DNA of 41,263 nucleotides. It comes from an uncultured Actinomycetes bacterium (GTDB lineage Bacteria; Actinomycetota; Thermoleophilia; RBG-16-64-13). Shown piece after piece: positions 1 to 7,571 of this stretch (positions are counted from its first letter, which is position 1; each line of letters starts with the position of its first letter). The notes under the pieces were generated by a model. The model was not told the origin of the DNA. It worked only from the letters and a program-made list of their open reading frames with translations, and made no database searches. The stretch lies in the NCBI GenBank assembly GCA_903873715.1, contig CAIQPS010000112.1, forward strand, positions 1-41,263, read 5' to 3'. Position numbers and translations under genes: made by a program.

Positions 1-1611
1 CATGAGAGCCTGCTCGTTCATGAGCTTCACGATGGCGGCGGTCCCGGCGATCTGGGTCGCTTCGTCGGTGCCGGCGTTCGCGTCGGCGAACAGCTTGGTG
101 AACTCGTCCGGACGCTTGAAGCTCACGAGGTTGGTCATCGGGGTCGGCGACCACCAGCGGTTGCAGGAGATGAGAGCGTTCGGGTCCATGCCGCTGAACA
201 TGAGGCCGAGGTCTTTCCACCCGGTGCCGAACATCGAACCGTAGAAGCGGCCCGGGTCGGCGACGTCGAGGTTGGTCTGGAACCCGGCAGCATCGAGGTA
301 GCCCTTGATGGCTTCGGCGTAGGCGTTGCCGCCACCCGTCTGGGCGATGGCGAGGATGTCGATCGGGCAACCGTTGGCGTAACCGGCGTCGGCGAGCAGC
401 TGCTTGGCTTTTGCCGGGTCGTAGGTGCGCTTGACGGCGATCGCGTCGCCGCCCCACTCGCCCGGGGGCTCGACCGCGTAGACCGGCACGTCGATGCCGT
501 AGCCGAGAGCCGCGATCATCTCTTCCTTGTTGATGGCGTACTCGACCGCTTCGCGGACCTGCTGTTTGTTGCACGGGGAGGCGGGGTCCATCGTGTTGGG
601 CATGAGGTGGTAGATGAAACCGGCCCACGCCGACTGGTCGATGATCCCGGCCTTCTTCATCTGGTCCTGGGCCTTGGCGTCAGCGTTCTGCCAGATGTCC
701 GCCTGGCCGGACTGCATCAGCTGGGCCGAAGTGGTGGCATCGGGAAGGATCTTGTAGTCGATCCCGTCCATGAGCGGGAGACCCTTCTGCCAGTAGTTGG
801 GGTTCTTCTCCCAGGTGATGGACTGGTCGCGGATGTATTCCTTCATCACGAACGGGCCGGTGGCGACGCAGTGATCCAGGGCCCACTTCTCGCGGGCCGC
901 GTCGTCGGCGCCGCCCTTCATGTAGGCGTCCTGGGAGAACATCGGCACCCAGCCGAGGGAGTTGATCAGCTGGTTGTCCCACCTGGTCAGGTTGATGACG
1001 TAGGTGTACTTGTCCTTGACGTCGATGGACTTGATGACATCGGCATACTGGAGCTTCTTGCCGTTGATGCCCATCTCGTAGTTCCACTTGGCCACGTCGG
1101 CGGTGAGCTCGGTGCCATCGTGGAACATGACGCCCTGGTTCAGCTCGCACGTCATGGTGAGGGCCTTCGGGTCTTCCACGAAGGTCTTGGCGAGGAACGG
1201 GACGAGCTTACGGTCGGCCGTGTACTCGTTGATCCTCTCCACGGACGGGAAGATCGGGCCTTCGTCGGTGGGGCCCATCTTCGCCCAGAAGCCGACGTTC
1301 TGCGGGCCGGCCGGGGTGATGTGACGGATGATGCCGCCGGCGACCGGTCCGCCCGCGGCGGTGGTGGTGGTCTCGACAGCGGCCGTGGTGGTCGGGCCGG
1401 CAGCGGTGGTGGTGGGGCCCGCAGCCGTGGTGGTCGGGCCGGCTGCCGTGGTCGTGGTGGTCTCGCCGCCGCACGCCGCGATCAGGCCACCAAGGCCGCC
1501 GGCCGCCGCGATCGTGCCACCGGCCAGTCCGGCGTATTTCAGGAACTGCCGCCGGCTGACCGGCCTTTCAGCAATGGTCTCGTCCATGGATTCCCGGGGT
1601 TCGTCTGTCAT
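1..1611 (-). CDS. ABC transporter substrate-binding lipoprotein, peptide/nickel type (3' end outside window)
   Basis: Periplasmic or surface-anchored solute-binding protein of the SBP_bac_5 (DppA/OppA) family, delivering peptides or similar solutes to the permease genes that precede it in transcription. The frame is open from the ATG at 1611 to the window edge, giving about 537 residues without a stop. An in-frame ATG eight codons later is an alternative start. The N-terminus has a twin-arginine motif (SRRQFLK), a short Ala/Gly hydrophobic stretch and a lipobox ending in IAAC. A Thr/Ala/Pro linker follows. Family-like segments include GVMFHDGTELTADV, a WEKNPNYW segment and VREAVEYAINKE. It is the last visible gene of the transporter operon, about 100 bp after the second ATPase gene. 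The ligand cannot be read from sequence. Confidence 0.93.
   Translation of the reverse strand, partial: MTDEPRESMDETIAERPVSRRQFLKYAGLAGGTIAAAGGLGGLIAACGGETTTTTAAGPTTTAAGPTTTAAGPTTTAAVETTTTAAGGPVAGGIIRHITPAGPQNVGFWAKMGPTDEGPIFPSVERINEYTADRKLVPFLAKTFVEDPKALTMTCELNQGVMFHDGTELTADVAKWNYEMGINGKKLQYADVIKSIDVKDKYTYVINLTRWDNQLINSLGWVPMFSQDAYMKGGADDAAREKWALDHCVATGPFVMKEYIRDQSITWEKNPNYWQKGLPLMDGIDYKILPDATTSAQLMQSGQADIWQNADAKAQDQMKKAGIIDQSAWAGFIYHLMPNTMDPASPCNKQQVREAVEYAINKEEMIAALGYGIDVPVYAVEPPGEWGGDAIAVKRTYDPAKAKQLLADAGYANGCPIDILAIAQTGGGNAYAEAIKGYLDAAGFQTNLDVADPGRFYGSMFGTGWKDLGLMFSGMDPNALISCNRWWSPTPMTNLVSFKRPDEFTKLFADANAGTDEATQIAGTAAIVKLMNEQALM
1391..1453 (-). repeat. Three tandem 21-bp units encoding the Thr-rich lipoprotein linker
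   Basis: Three consecutive 21-bp units (1391-1411, 1412-1432, 1433-1453) each encode a GPTTTAA-like heptapeptide just after the lipobox cysteine. Imperfect extra units flank them. Such linkers are common in actinobacterial lipoproteins and hold the binding domain off the membrane. Copy number may vary by slippage. Confidence 0.8.
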
Positions 1612-1707
1612 CGTATCCCTCCCTCTACGCTGTCTTTTCTGAACACCTTGTGTCGCGGAGATCGCTACCCGCTAACCGTTCCTCCCCTTCCCGCTCGCGC
1701 ACTTCAA

Positions 1708-2745
1708 TCAACCACCCCCCGGCGTAACCGCGAGGCAGGCGACCTCGTGATCGTTCCCCACCTGTTTGAGCGTGGGCACAGTCGTGCGGCAGGCCGGCAT
1801 GGCGTCCGGGCATCTGGTGTGGAAGGAGCAGCCCGCGGGTGGGTTCACGGGACTCGGCACTTCCCCCTCCAGCACGATCCTGGCGCGACTCGCTTCGATA
1901 TCGGGATCGGGCACACAGACCGCCGAGAGCAGAGCCCGTGTGTAGGGATGGATAGGATTGGCGTACAGCTCCTCGGGCGTCGTGATCTCGAGGATGCGTC
2001 CCAGGTACATCACCGCGATGCGGTCGCTGATGTGCTTGACCACCGAGAGATCGTGCGCGATGAAGATGTAGGTGAGCTCCGACTGCCCCTCCCTCAGGTC
2101 CATGAGGAGGTTGATGATCTGGGCCTGGATGGACACGTCGAGCGCAGAGACCGGCTCGTCGCAGATGATGAGACTGGGGTCGCCTGCCAGCGCCCGGGCG
2201 ATACCGATGCGCTGCCGCTGGCCCCCGCTGAACTCGTGGGGATACCGCGGCATGAGATTGGAGGCCAGGCCCACCTTGGCGAAGAGGCTCTCGAGTCTCT
2301 CGTTGTACTCGGCCTTGCTCTTCACCAACTTGTGGATGCGCAGAGGCTCGCCCACGATGCTGCCCGCGGTCTGCCTGGGATCGAGCGACCCGTAGGGGTC
2401 CTGGAAGATGATGGAGATGTCGCTGCGGAGCGGCCTGAACTCCTTCTCCGGCAGCGAAGAGATCTCCTTGCCGTTGAACCAGATCTGTCCAGCGGTCGGC
2501 TTGTAGAGCCGGCACAGGCACCGCCCCACGGTGGTCTTGCCACAGCCGCTCTCGCCGACGAGGCCGAGAGTCTCTCCCTTTCTCAGCTTGAACGAAACGC
2601 CGTCGACGGCCTTGATGTCGCCCACCCTGCGCTTGAGCAGCCCCCGGGTGATGGGGAAGTACATCTTGAGATCCTGGACCTCGAGGATCGTCTCGTCGGA
2701 GCCGGTGGCGGCAGGGGCTTGCGCCACATTCGGGAGGGACGTCAT
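1708..2745 (-). CDS. dppF: Oligo/dipeptide ABC transporter ATP-binding protein (DppF/OppF-like)
   Basis: Cytoplasmic ATPase, 345 aa, the second of the two nucleotide-binding subunits that power the peptide importer. Visible motifs are Walker [10 protein letters not shown], the ABC signature [15 protein letters not shown] and Walker [13 protein letters not shown]. The C-terminal oligopeptide-transporter extension has paired cysteines ([10 protein letters not shown]) that in this family often bind an Fe-S cluster. The ATG at 2745 overlaps the upstream TGA as ATGA and has AAAGGA seven bases upstream. A longer reading upstream in the same frame lies inside the preceding gene and was discarded. 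The Dpp-versus-Opp label is by family resemblance only. Confidence 0.95.
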   Translation of the reverse strand: MTSLPNVAQAPAATGSDETILEVQDLKMYFPITRGLLKRRVGDIKAVDGVSFKLRKGETLGLVGESGCGKTTVGRCLCRLYKPTAGQIWFNGKEISSLPEKEFRPLRSDISIIFQDPYGSLDPRQTAGSIVGEPLRIHKLVKSKAEYNERLESLFAKVGLASNLMPRYPHEFSGGQRQRIGIARALAGDPSLIICDEPVSALDVSIQAQIINLLMDLREGQSELTYIFIAHDLSVVKHISDRIAVMYLGRILEITTPEELYANPIHPYTRALLSAVCVPDPDIEASRARIVLEGEVPSPVNPPAGCSFHTRCPDAMPACRTTVPTLKQVGNDHEVACLAVTPGGG

Positions 2746-3767
2746 TCGCCCGTCCTTTCCGCAGGGTTGTAGCACCGCACGAGGTGCCCTTCCCCATCGG
2801 CCGCCGTCAGGTCCGGCCAGGGCTCGGTGAGGCAGCGTTCGGTCCGCTCCGAGCAGCGGGGGTAGAAGGCGCAGGTGGGCGGTAGGTCGATGAGGTTGGG
2901 CGGCGTCCCCACGATGGGGACCAGCCGGTGCCCGCGCACTTCGTCCAACCGGGGGACGCTCTTGAGCAGGCCGACGGTGTACGGGTGCCGCGGCCGGTAG
3001 AAGATGTCCCGGCAGAGGCCCTGCTCCACGATCTTGCCCGCATACATGATGTAGATGCGCTGGCTGTAGCGGGCGACCACCCCAAGGTTGTGCGTCACCA
3101 GCACCAGCGACCCTTTGCAGGCGTCGATGGTGGAGAGCATGAGTTCCAGCAACTGCGCCTGCGTGGTGCAATCCAGGGCGGTGGTGGGCTCGTCGGCTAT
3201 CACCATCTTGGGCTGGCAGGCCACACCGATGGCGATCATCACGCGCTGCCTCATCCCGCCGCTGAACTGGTGCGGGTAGTCGTCCAACCGGCTCGCCGGG
3301 CTCGGGATGCCGACCAGATCGAGCAACTGGGTCGCCCGGGCACGCGCTTCCTTCTTGTTCATCCCCAGGTGGAGTTCCAGGGACTCGGTGAGTTGGCGGC
3401 CGATGGTGAGCACCGGGTTGAGCGAGGTCATCGGTTCCTGGAAGATCATGCTTATCTTCCCGCCGCGGATCGCACGCATCTCGGCGCTCTTGGGCCCGTA
3501 CTCGAGAAGGTTCTGCCCCTCGAACCAGACCTCTCCGCCGACGATCTTGCCGGGCCTCTGGAGCAACTGCATGATGGAGAGCTGCGAGACGGACTTGCCG
3601 CAGCCGCTCTCACCCACGATGCCGATGATCTCCCGCTCGCGGAGCGAATAGGACACTCCGTTGACGGCGCGGACCACGCCCTCGTCGACGCGGAACTGCG
3701 TCTCGAGGTCTTTGACGCGCAGCATCTCTTCGCCGGCCGGAACGCCGCAGGTGGTCTGGTCGCTCAC
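2742..3767 (-). CDS. dppD: Oligo/dipeptide ABC transporter ATP-binding protein (DppD/OppD-like)
   Basis: First ATPase subunit of the peptide importer, 341 aa. It has Walker A GESGCGKS, signature [12 protein letters not shown], Walker [13 protein letters not shown] and the C-terminal Cys-containing extension ([14 protein letters not shown]). The chosen start is a GTG at 3767 that overlaps the dppC stop as GTGA, suggesting translational coupling. No strong Shine-Dalgarno sequence is present. An in-frame ATG at 3725, just before the MLRVKDL strand that opens the ABC domain, is an alternative. The gene is coupled to dppF by a four-base overlap, so the two ATPases should be made in similar amounts. 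Confidence 0.95.
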   Translation of the reverse strand: MSDQTTCGVPAGEEMLRVKDLETQFRVDEGVVRAVNGVSYSLREREIIGIVGESGCGKSVSQLSIMQLLQRPGKIVGGEVWFEGQNLLEYGPKSAEMRAIRGGKISMIFQEPMTSLNPVLTIGRQLTESLELHLGMNKKEARARATQLLDLVGIPSPASRLDDYPHQFSGGMRQRVMIAIGVACQPKMVIADEPTTALDCTTQAQLLELMLSTIDACKGSLVLVTHNLGVVARYSQRIYIMYAGKIVEQGLCRDIFYRPRHPYTVGLLKSVPRLDEVRGHRLVPIVGTPPNLIDLPPTCAFYPRCSERTERCLTEPWPDLTAADGEGHLVRCYNPAERTGE

Positions 3768-4660
3768 AGTTTGCCCCGCAGTTTGGGATCGAGGGCGTCG
3801 CGCAGACCGTCACCCACCATGTTGAAGGCGAACACCACCAGCATGATCGCGAGGGCCGGAGCGAACGAGAGCAGAGGATGGGTCCCGAGGTCCCTGAAGC
3901 CGGCCGACGCCATGCTGCCCCACGCCGCTCCCGGAGGCTTGATGCCGATGCCCAGGAAGCTCAGGGAAGCCTCGGCCAGGATCACGTTGCCGAGCATGGT
4001 GGTGACCAGCACGATCACCGGTTGGATGGCGTTGGGCAGGACGTGCCTCACCATGGTGCGGAGGCTCTTCGCTCCGATGGCCCGCTGCGCCAGGATGTAC
4101 TCGTTCTCCCGGACGCTCAGTGTGGTACCGCACATGAGACGGGTATAGCCGGGCACCGTGGCGACGCCCAAGGCGATGATGACGTTCTGGATGCCGGCCC
4201 CCAACACCGCGACCAGCAACAAGGCCAGCACGATCATGGGGAAGGCCATCAGCGTGTCCATGGCCCGCATGATGATGGCGTTGGTCCAACCTCCAAGGAA
4301 GCCGGCCAACAGGCCGAGGATGACGCCCAGGATGGCCGCGAACGCCACCGTGCCGAAGCCGACCTCGAGCGCGGTCCTTGCCCCGTAGACCAGGCGGCTG
4401 AACACGTCCCTGCCGAGGTTGTCGGTGCCCAGCCAGTGTTGTGAGCTCGGCGACTGCAGCGAATGGGCCATGTCGTTCTTGTAGGGGTCGTACTGCGCGA
4501 TGAGCGGCGCGAAGATCGCGACCAGCACCAGGCACAGCAACACGAAGACCCCGAAGACCACGAGCTTGCGCTGGAAGAGGATCTTGAGGAAGCGCTTCCA
4601 CTCGCTGACCCTGGGAGCAGCCACCGTTTCGGGCGCGTCCATGACGAAGACCTCACTCAT
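3764..4660 (-). CDS. dppC: Peptide ABC transporter permease (DppC-like)
   Basis: Inner-membrane permease subunit, 298 aa. A cytoplasmic N-terminal tail is followed by a first hydrophobic helix at about residues 30-52. The DppC-type loop reads SQHWLGTDNLGRDVFSRLVYG. The transmembrane core follows, ending in the SLSFLGIGIKPPGAAWGSM segment, which includes the EAA loop that contacts the ATPases. The ATG at 4660 has GAGGA six bases upstream. It overlaps the end of dppB by eight bases and the start of dppD by four. A second Met at codon 7 is a less likely start. Confidence 0.95.
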   Translation of the reverse strand: MSEVFVMDAPETVAAPRVSEWKRFLKILFQRKLVVFGVFVLLCLVLVAIFAPLIAQYDPYKNDMAHSLQSPSSQHWLGTDNLGRDVFSRLVYGARTALEVGFGTVAFAAILGVILGLLAGFLGGWTNAIIMRAMDTLMAFPMIVLALLLVAVLGAGIQNVIIALGVATVPGYTRLMCGTTLSVRENEYILAQRAIGAKSLRTMVRHVLPNAIQPVIVLVTTMLGNVILAEASLSFLGIGIKPPGAAWGSMASAGFRDLGTHPLLSFAPALAIMLVVFAFNMVGDGLRDALDPKLRGKL

Positions 4661-5612
4661 AGCGGATCCTCGGGTCGAGCCCGCCGTACGAGATGTCGAC
4701 GATGATGTTCACGACCACGATGATCGTCGCGATGACAAGCGCGCCTCCTTGGATCACCACGTAGTCCCTGGCGAACACGCTGGTGGCCAGGAGTTGCCCC
4801 ACACCCGCGATGCCGAAGATGGTCTCCTCGATGACCGCGCCGCCGAAGATGATGCCCACGCCGATGCCGACCATCGTGACCACCGGGATGAGGCTGTTCT
4901 TGAGGATGTGCCTGGTGACGATGACCCTCTCGCGGAGGCCCTTGGACCACGCCGTGCGGATGTAATCCATGTTGTTGACTTCCAGCACACTGGACCGCAT
5001 CTGCCGGGCGGTGACCGCCAGGGGGATCGTGGCGAGGCAGATGACCGGCATGATGCTCTGCTTCACGCTCATCCCGAAGTCCTTCCACGGCGGCGTCCAG
5101 CCCACGATGGGCAGCCAGTGGAGCTTGAACCCGAGCACGTAGATGAGCACGAAGGCCAGCAGGAACACCGGTATGGTCAAACCTATGTACGAGAGGAAGG
5201 TGACGAGCGTGTCGATCCAACCTCCTCTCCTGATGGCGGCCACCAATCCGAAGAAGATGCCGAGGATGGTGCTGACGATCACCGAGAAGAAGCCGAGGAT
5301 AAGGGTGACGGGGAATCTCTGCGCGAAGAGCTTGCCCACATCCTGCTGGTATCTGATGGATGTGCCGAGGTCCCCGGTGACGACCCCCTTGACCCAGTTC
5401 CAGTACTGCACCGGGATGGGCTTGTCCAGCCCGAACTCCTTGCGCACCTCCTGGAGTCTCTCCTCGGTGACGCCTTGCCCCCCCGACTGACCCGAGACAT
5501 AGATGAGCGCGGGGTCGCCCGGGAGCAGGCGGAGAGCGAAGAACACGACAAGGGAGACGAGGATGAGCACCAGGATGCCCATGAGGATACGTCGGATGAT
5601 GTAGGTGACCAT
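4653..5612 (-). CDS. dppB: Peptide ABC transporter permease (DppB-like)
   Basis: Inner-membrane permease subunit, 319 aa, first gene of the transporter operon. The start MVTYIIRRILMGILVL is typical of DppB. The extracytoplasmic loop contains LGLDKPIPVQYWNWVKGVVTGDLG-type sequence, and further helices carry the EAA-type loop around residues 210-235 (DYIRTAWSKGLRERVIVTRH). The ATG at 5612 has only a weak ribosome-binding site. The 200 bp upstream holds a candidate operator palindrome at 5742-5756, so operon control probably lies there. Partner of the dppC product in the membrane channel. Confidence 0.95.
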   Translation of the reverse strand: MVTYIIRRILMGILVLILVSLVVFFALRLLPGDPALIYVSGQSGGQGVTEERLQEVRKEFGLDKPIPVQYWNWVKGVVTGDLGTSIRYQQDVGKLFAQRFPVTLILGFFSVIVSTILGIFFGLVAAIRRGGWIDTLVTFLSYIGLTIPVFLLAFVLIYVLGFKLHWLPIVGWTPPWKDFGMSVKQSIMPVICLATIPLAVTARQMRSSVLEVNNMDYIRTAWSKGLRERVIVTRHILKNSLIPVVTMVGIGVGIIFGGAVIEETIFGIAGVGQLLATSVFARDYVVIQGGALVIATIIVVVNIIVDISYGGLDPRIRYE

Positions 5613-5741
5613 GCCGGACGCCTAGGCTTCGAGGGAGAGGGCGTGGGGAGCCGGAACGTCAGAAAACCGCCTGCGCGTAGCGCTGCGCCCTTGATCTGGC
5701 GGTAATACCACTAACCCACCCCCCCAGATGGAAAACACTTG

Positions 5742-5756
5742 CTGAATCAGATTCAG
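5742..5756. promoter_or_regulatory. Perfect 15-bp palindrome upstream of the peptide-transporter operon
   Basis: CTGAATC-A-GATTCAG is a perfect inverted repeat with 7-bp arms. It lies about 130 bp before dppB in an AT-richer patch. A weak minus-strand promoter (TTAACT, 17 bp, TGTTTT) would overlap it. It differs from the operator shared by tetR and the OYE-type gene, so a different regulator probably binds here. Confidence 0.5.
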
Positions 5757-5812
5757 TTAAGCGTCACAAGAAGTACCATGAGCGCACCGCCAGAGTCAAG
5801 CGGTCGGGGGTC

Positions 5813-6469
5813 TCAGGACCCCTTTTGAGTACCAGGGAGAGACACCTCGACACCTGGTGCCGCATAGGCCGAGAGCAGCCGCACGAAGTTGCGGCGCCCC
5901 GCGCCGCCGGCGGTGACCTCCTGCACTCCGGACAGCAAGGCCATGTCTTCGGCCCAGAAATACATCATCACGGCCCAAGCCAGATCGGCGGCGGGAAGAT
6001 CCGCGCGGATGCTGCCTTCGCGCTGGCCCTCCTCGACGATGGGCAGGAGCACGTCGTAGGTGACGAGGACCACCGCGGGGGTGACCCCGTCGCTGCGCAC
6101 CGCCTCGGAGACCCCCACCAGGGCAAAAGTCGGGCGGACGAACGATTCGAGGGACTGCGTCGACCAGGTGAGGTGGCTGTCGATGATGTTCTCGAGACGC
6201 TCCAGAGCGTTGGCGCCTTCCGAATGGACGAGCCAGTCGTGCGCATGTTCCCCGAGAAGCTGGATACCGGCCGTGAGGACCTCTTCGCGGTTGCGGTAGT
6301 GCTGGTAGAGAGCCCCGTTGGAGATGCCGACGGCTCTGGCGATGCGGGCGACGGAGGTGCCGTGGTAGCCGTACTTGGACATGAGCTTTATGGCCGCCTG
6401 CGCGATCTCGCGGCGCCGCACGTCCTTGGTCTTCCTCGTGCGCTTGTTCGGAGTCGCATCCACGCTCAT
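5813..6469 (-). CDS. TetR/AcrR-family transcriptional regulator
   Basis: DNA-binding repressor, 218 aa. The N-terminal TetR helix-turn-helix is clear at residues about 16-62: RRREIAQAAIKLMSKYGYHG, then TSVARIARAVGISNGALYQHYRNREEV. The C-terminal ligand domain is unassigned. The ATG at 6469 has AAGGGG close upstream. The gene is divergent from the glycyl radical activase. The 31-bp promoter/operator between them (6503-6533) points its -35 and -10 towards this gene, so autoregulation is likely. A near copy lies before the OYE-type gene at 13544, which is therefore a probable second target. The inducing ligand is unknown. Confidence 0.93.
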   Translation of the reverse strand: MSVDATPNKRTRKTKDVRRREIAQAAIKLMSKYGYHGTSVARIARAVGISNGALYQHYRNREEVLTAGIQLLGEHAHDWLVHSEGANALERLENIIDSHLTWSTQSLESFVRPTFALVGVSEAVRSDGVTPAVVLVTYDVLLPIVEEGQREGSIRADLPAADLAWAVMMYFWAEDMALLSGVQEVTAGGAGRRNFVRLLSAYAAPGVEVSLPGTQKGS

Positions 6470-6502
6470 CGAGCCCCTTATCCTAGGCCCCCAGATAGTC
6501 CG

Positions 6503-6533
6503 AACGATAACGAACCTCGTTCAGTAACTCAAG
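6503..6533 (-). promoter_or_regulatory. tetR promoter with overlapping operator, copy 1
   Basis: On the minus strand there is a -35 TTGAGT (6532-6527), a 17-bp spacer and a -10 TATCGT (6509-6504). The inverted repeat AACGA-N3-TCGTT lies within the spacer. Of 31 bases, 28 match the block at 13577-13607. The layout fits a TetR-type operator that blocks RNA polymerase. Confidence 0.7.
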
Positions 6534-6549
6534 GGGAATCTGCTATTTT
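6520..6549 (+). promoter_or_regulatory. Candidate plus-strand promoter of the activase gene (leaderless)
   Basis: TTCAGT (6520-6525), an 18-bp spacer and TATTTT (6544-6549) could form a weak promoter. Its start site would fall at about the ATG at 6556, giving a leaderless mRNA. This fits the absence of a close ribosome-binding site. The -35 overlaps the tetR operator, so the same repressor could control both directions. Confidence 0.4.
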
Positions 6550-6555
6550 CATGAC

Positions 6556-7536
6556 ATGGACCGCGGACCGAGCACCGTAGGCACCGTCTACGACATACAA
6601 GGTTTTTCAGTCCAAGACGGGCCGGGGATCAGGACCACCGTCTTCCTGAAGGGCTGTCCTTTGCGCTGCCCCTGGTGCCACAGTCCCGAATCTCAGCGCT
6701 TCCATATACAGCTTTCGTGGCAGAGAAGCAAGTGCGTGGGCACCCAGGAGTGCGGCTTGTGCCTGGACCGCTGCCCGAAGAGTGCGATCTCGGCGGCCGG
6801 TTCGGAGCCTGTGGACCCGGCCGGGAATGATGCGGCCGGCGGCGGCGCGGTCGCCACCATCGACGTCGATTGGAGCCGCTGCGACGACTGCGGTGTCTGC
6901 GCGGAGGTCTGTCCTGCCGGGGCCCTCTCGATGTGGGGTAAGCGGCAGACCGTCCAGGAGGTGCTGGAGCGGGTGGTGAAGGACCGACCCTTCTTCGAGC
7001 GCTCTGGCGGCGGAGTGACCATCTCCGGGGGCGAACCGCTTTCCCAGGCGGATTTCACGCTGGCACTGCTCGCAGCGCTCAAGCAGGCGGGGCTCCACAC
7101 AGCCCTGGACACCACCGGCTACGCGCCGTGGGCAGTGGTGGAGGAGACACTGCCGTACACCGACCTCTATCTGCTTGACCTGAAGGCCGTGGATCCCGAC
7201 GCCCATCGGGCCGCGACGGGCGTCGACAACGCGCCCATATTCGAGAGCGCCCGCGCCCTGGCGGCGCGCGGCGCGCGGATGCAGGTGCGCATCCCGCTGA
7301 TCCCGCGGTTCAACGACGGCCGCGAGACGGTGCAGGAGATGGGCAGATTCGTCTCGTCGCTGGGGCCGGCGGTCACCGTCGTGCAGTTGCTGCCCTACCA
7401 CGCGATGGGCGTCTCCAAGTGGGACCGCATCCGGCCGCAGGGACCGGTGTTCGAGGCGCAGACCATCCCCGAGGACCGGGTGGCGGGACTGAAGGCCGTC
7501 CTCGAGCAGTGGGGTCTGAGCGTACAGGTGCACTGA
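6556..7536 (+). CDS. Glycyl radical enzyme activating protein (radical SAM)
   Basis: Radical SAM enzyme, 326 aa, that uses S-adenosylmethionine and a 4Fe-4S cluster to place the glycyl radical on its partner, encoded 35 bp downstream. The radical SAM motif CPLRCPWC (C34, C38, C41) follows the family-typical GFSVQDGPGIRTTVFLKG region. Two ferredoxin-like motifs follow (C60, C66, C69, C73 and C109, C112, C115, C119), as in activases of dehydratase/decarboxylase-type partners rather than PflA. The first has five residues instead of two between its first two cysteines. A Gly/Ala-rich insert of about 20 residues separates the two motifs. SGGEPLSQ is the SAM-contacting GGE motif. The start is the ATG at 6556, which has no nearby Shine-Dalgarno sequence. 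Confidence 0.95.
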   Translation: MDRGPSTVGTVYDIQGFSVQDGPGIRTTVFLKGCPLRCPWCHSPESQRFHIQLSWQRSKCVGTQECGLCLDRCPKSAISAAGSEPVDPAGNDAAGGGAVATIDVDWSRCDDCGVCAEVCPAGALSMWGKRQTVQEVLERVVKDRPFFERSGGGVTISGGEPLSQADFTLALLAALKQAGLHTALDTTGYAPWAVVEETLPYTDLYLLDLKAVDPDAHRAATGVDNAPIFESARALAARGARMQVRIPLIPRFNDGRETVQEMGRFVSSLGPAVTVVQLLPYHAMGVSKWDRIRPQGPVFEAQTIPEDRVAGLKAVLEQWGLSVQVH

Positions 7537-7571
7537 GCTGTGGAAGTCGAAGCAAGGCATTGGGGGGCGTG

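Noticed and set aside
1391-1453. Repeat array as a CRISPR
   Set aside because: The units are contiguous 21-bp in-frame coding repeats without spacers and encode a Thr-rich linker.
607-2772. 721-codon plus-strand frame opposite the transporter genes
   Set aside because: It crosses two real minus-strand genes and their intergenic region with no motif.
7419-7571. Upstream extension of the glycyl radical enzyme
   Set aside because: The added 51 codons lie over the activase 3' end in another frame and do not resemble the family N-terminus, which starts at the ATG at 7572.
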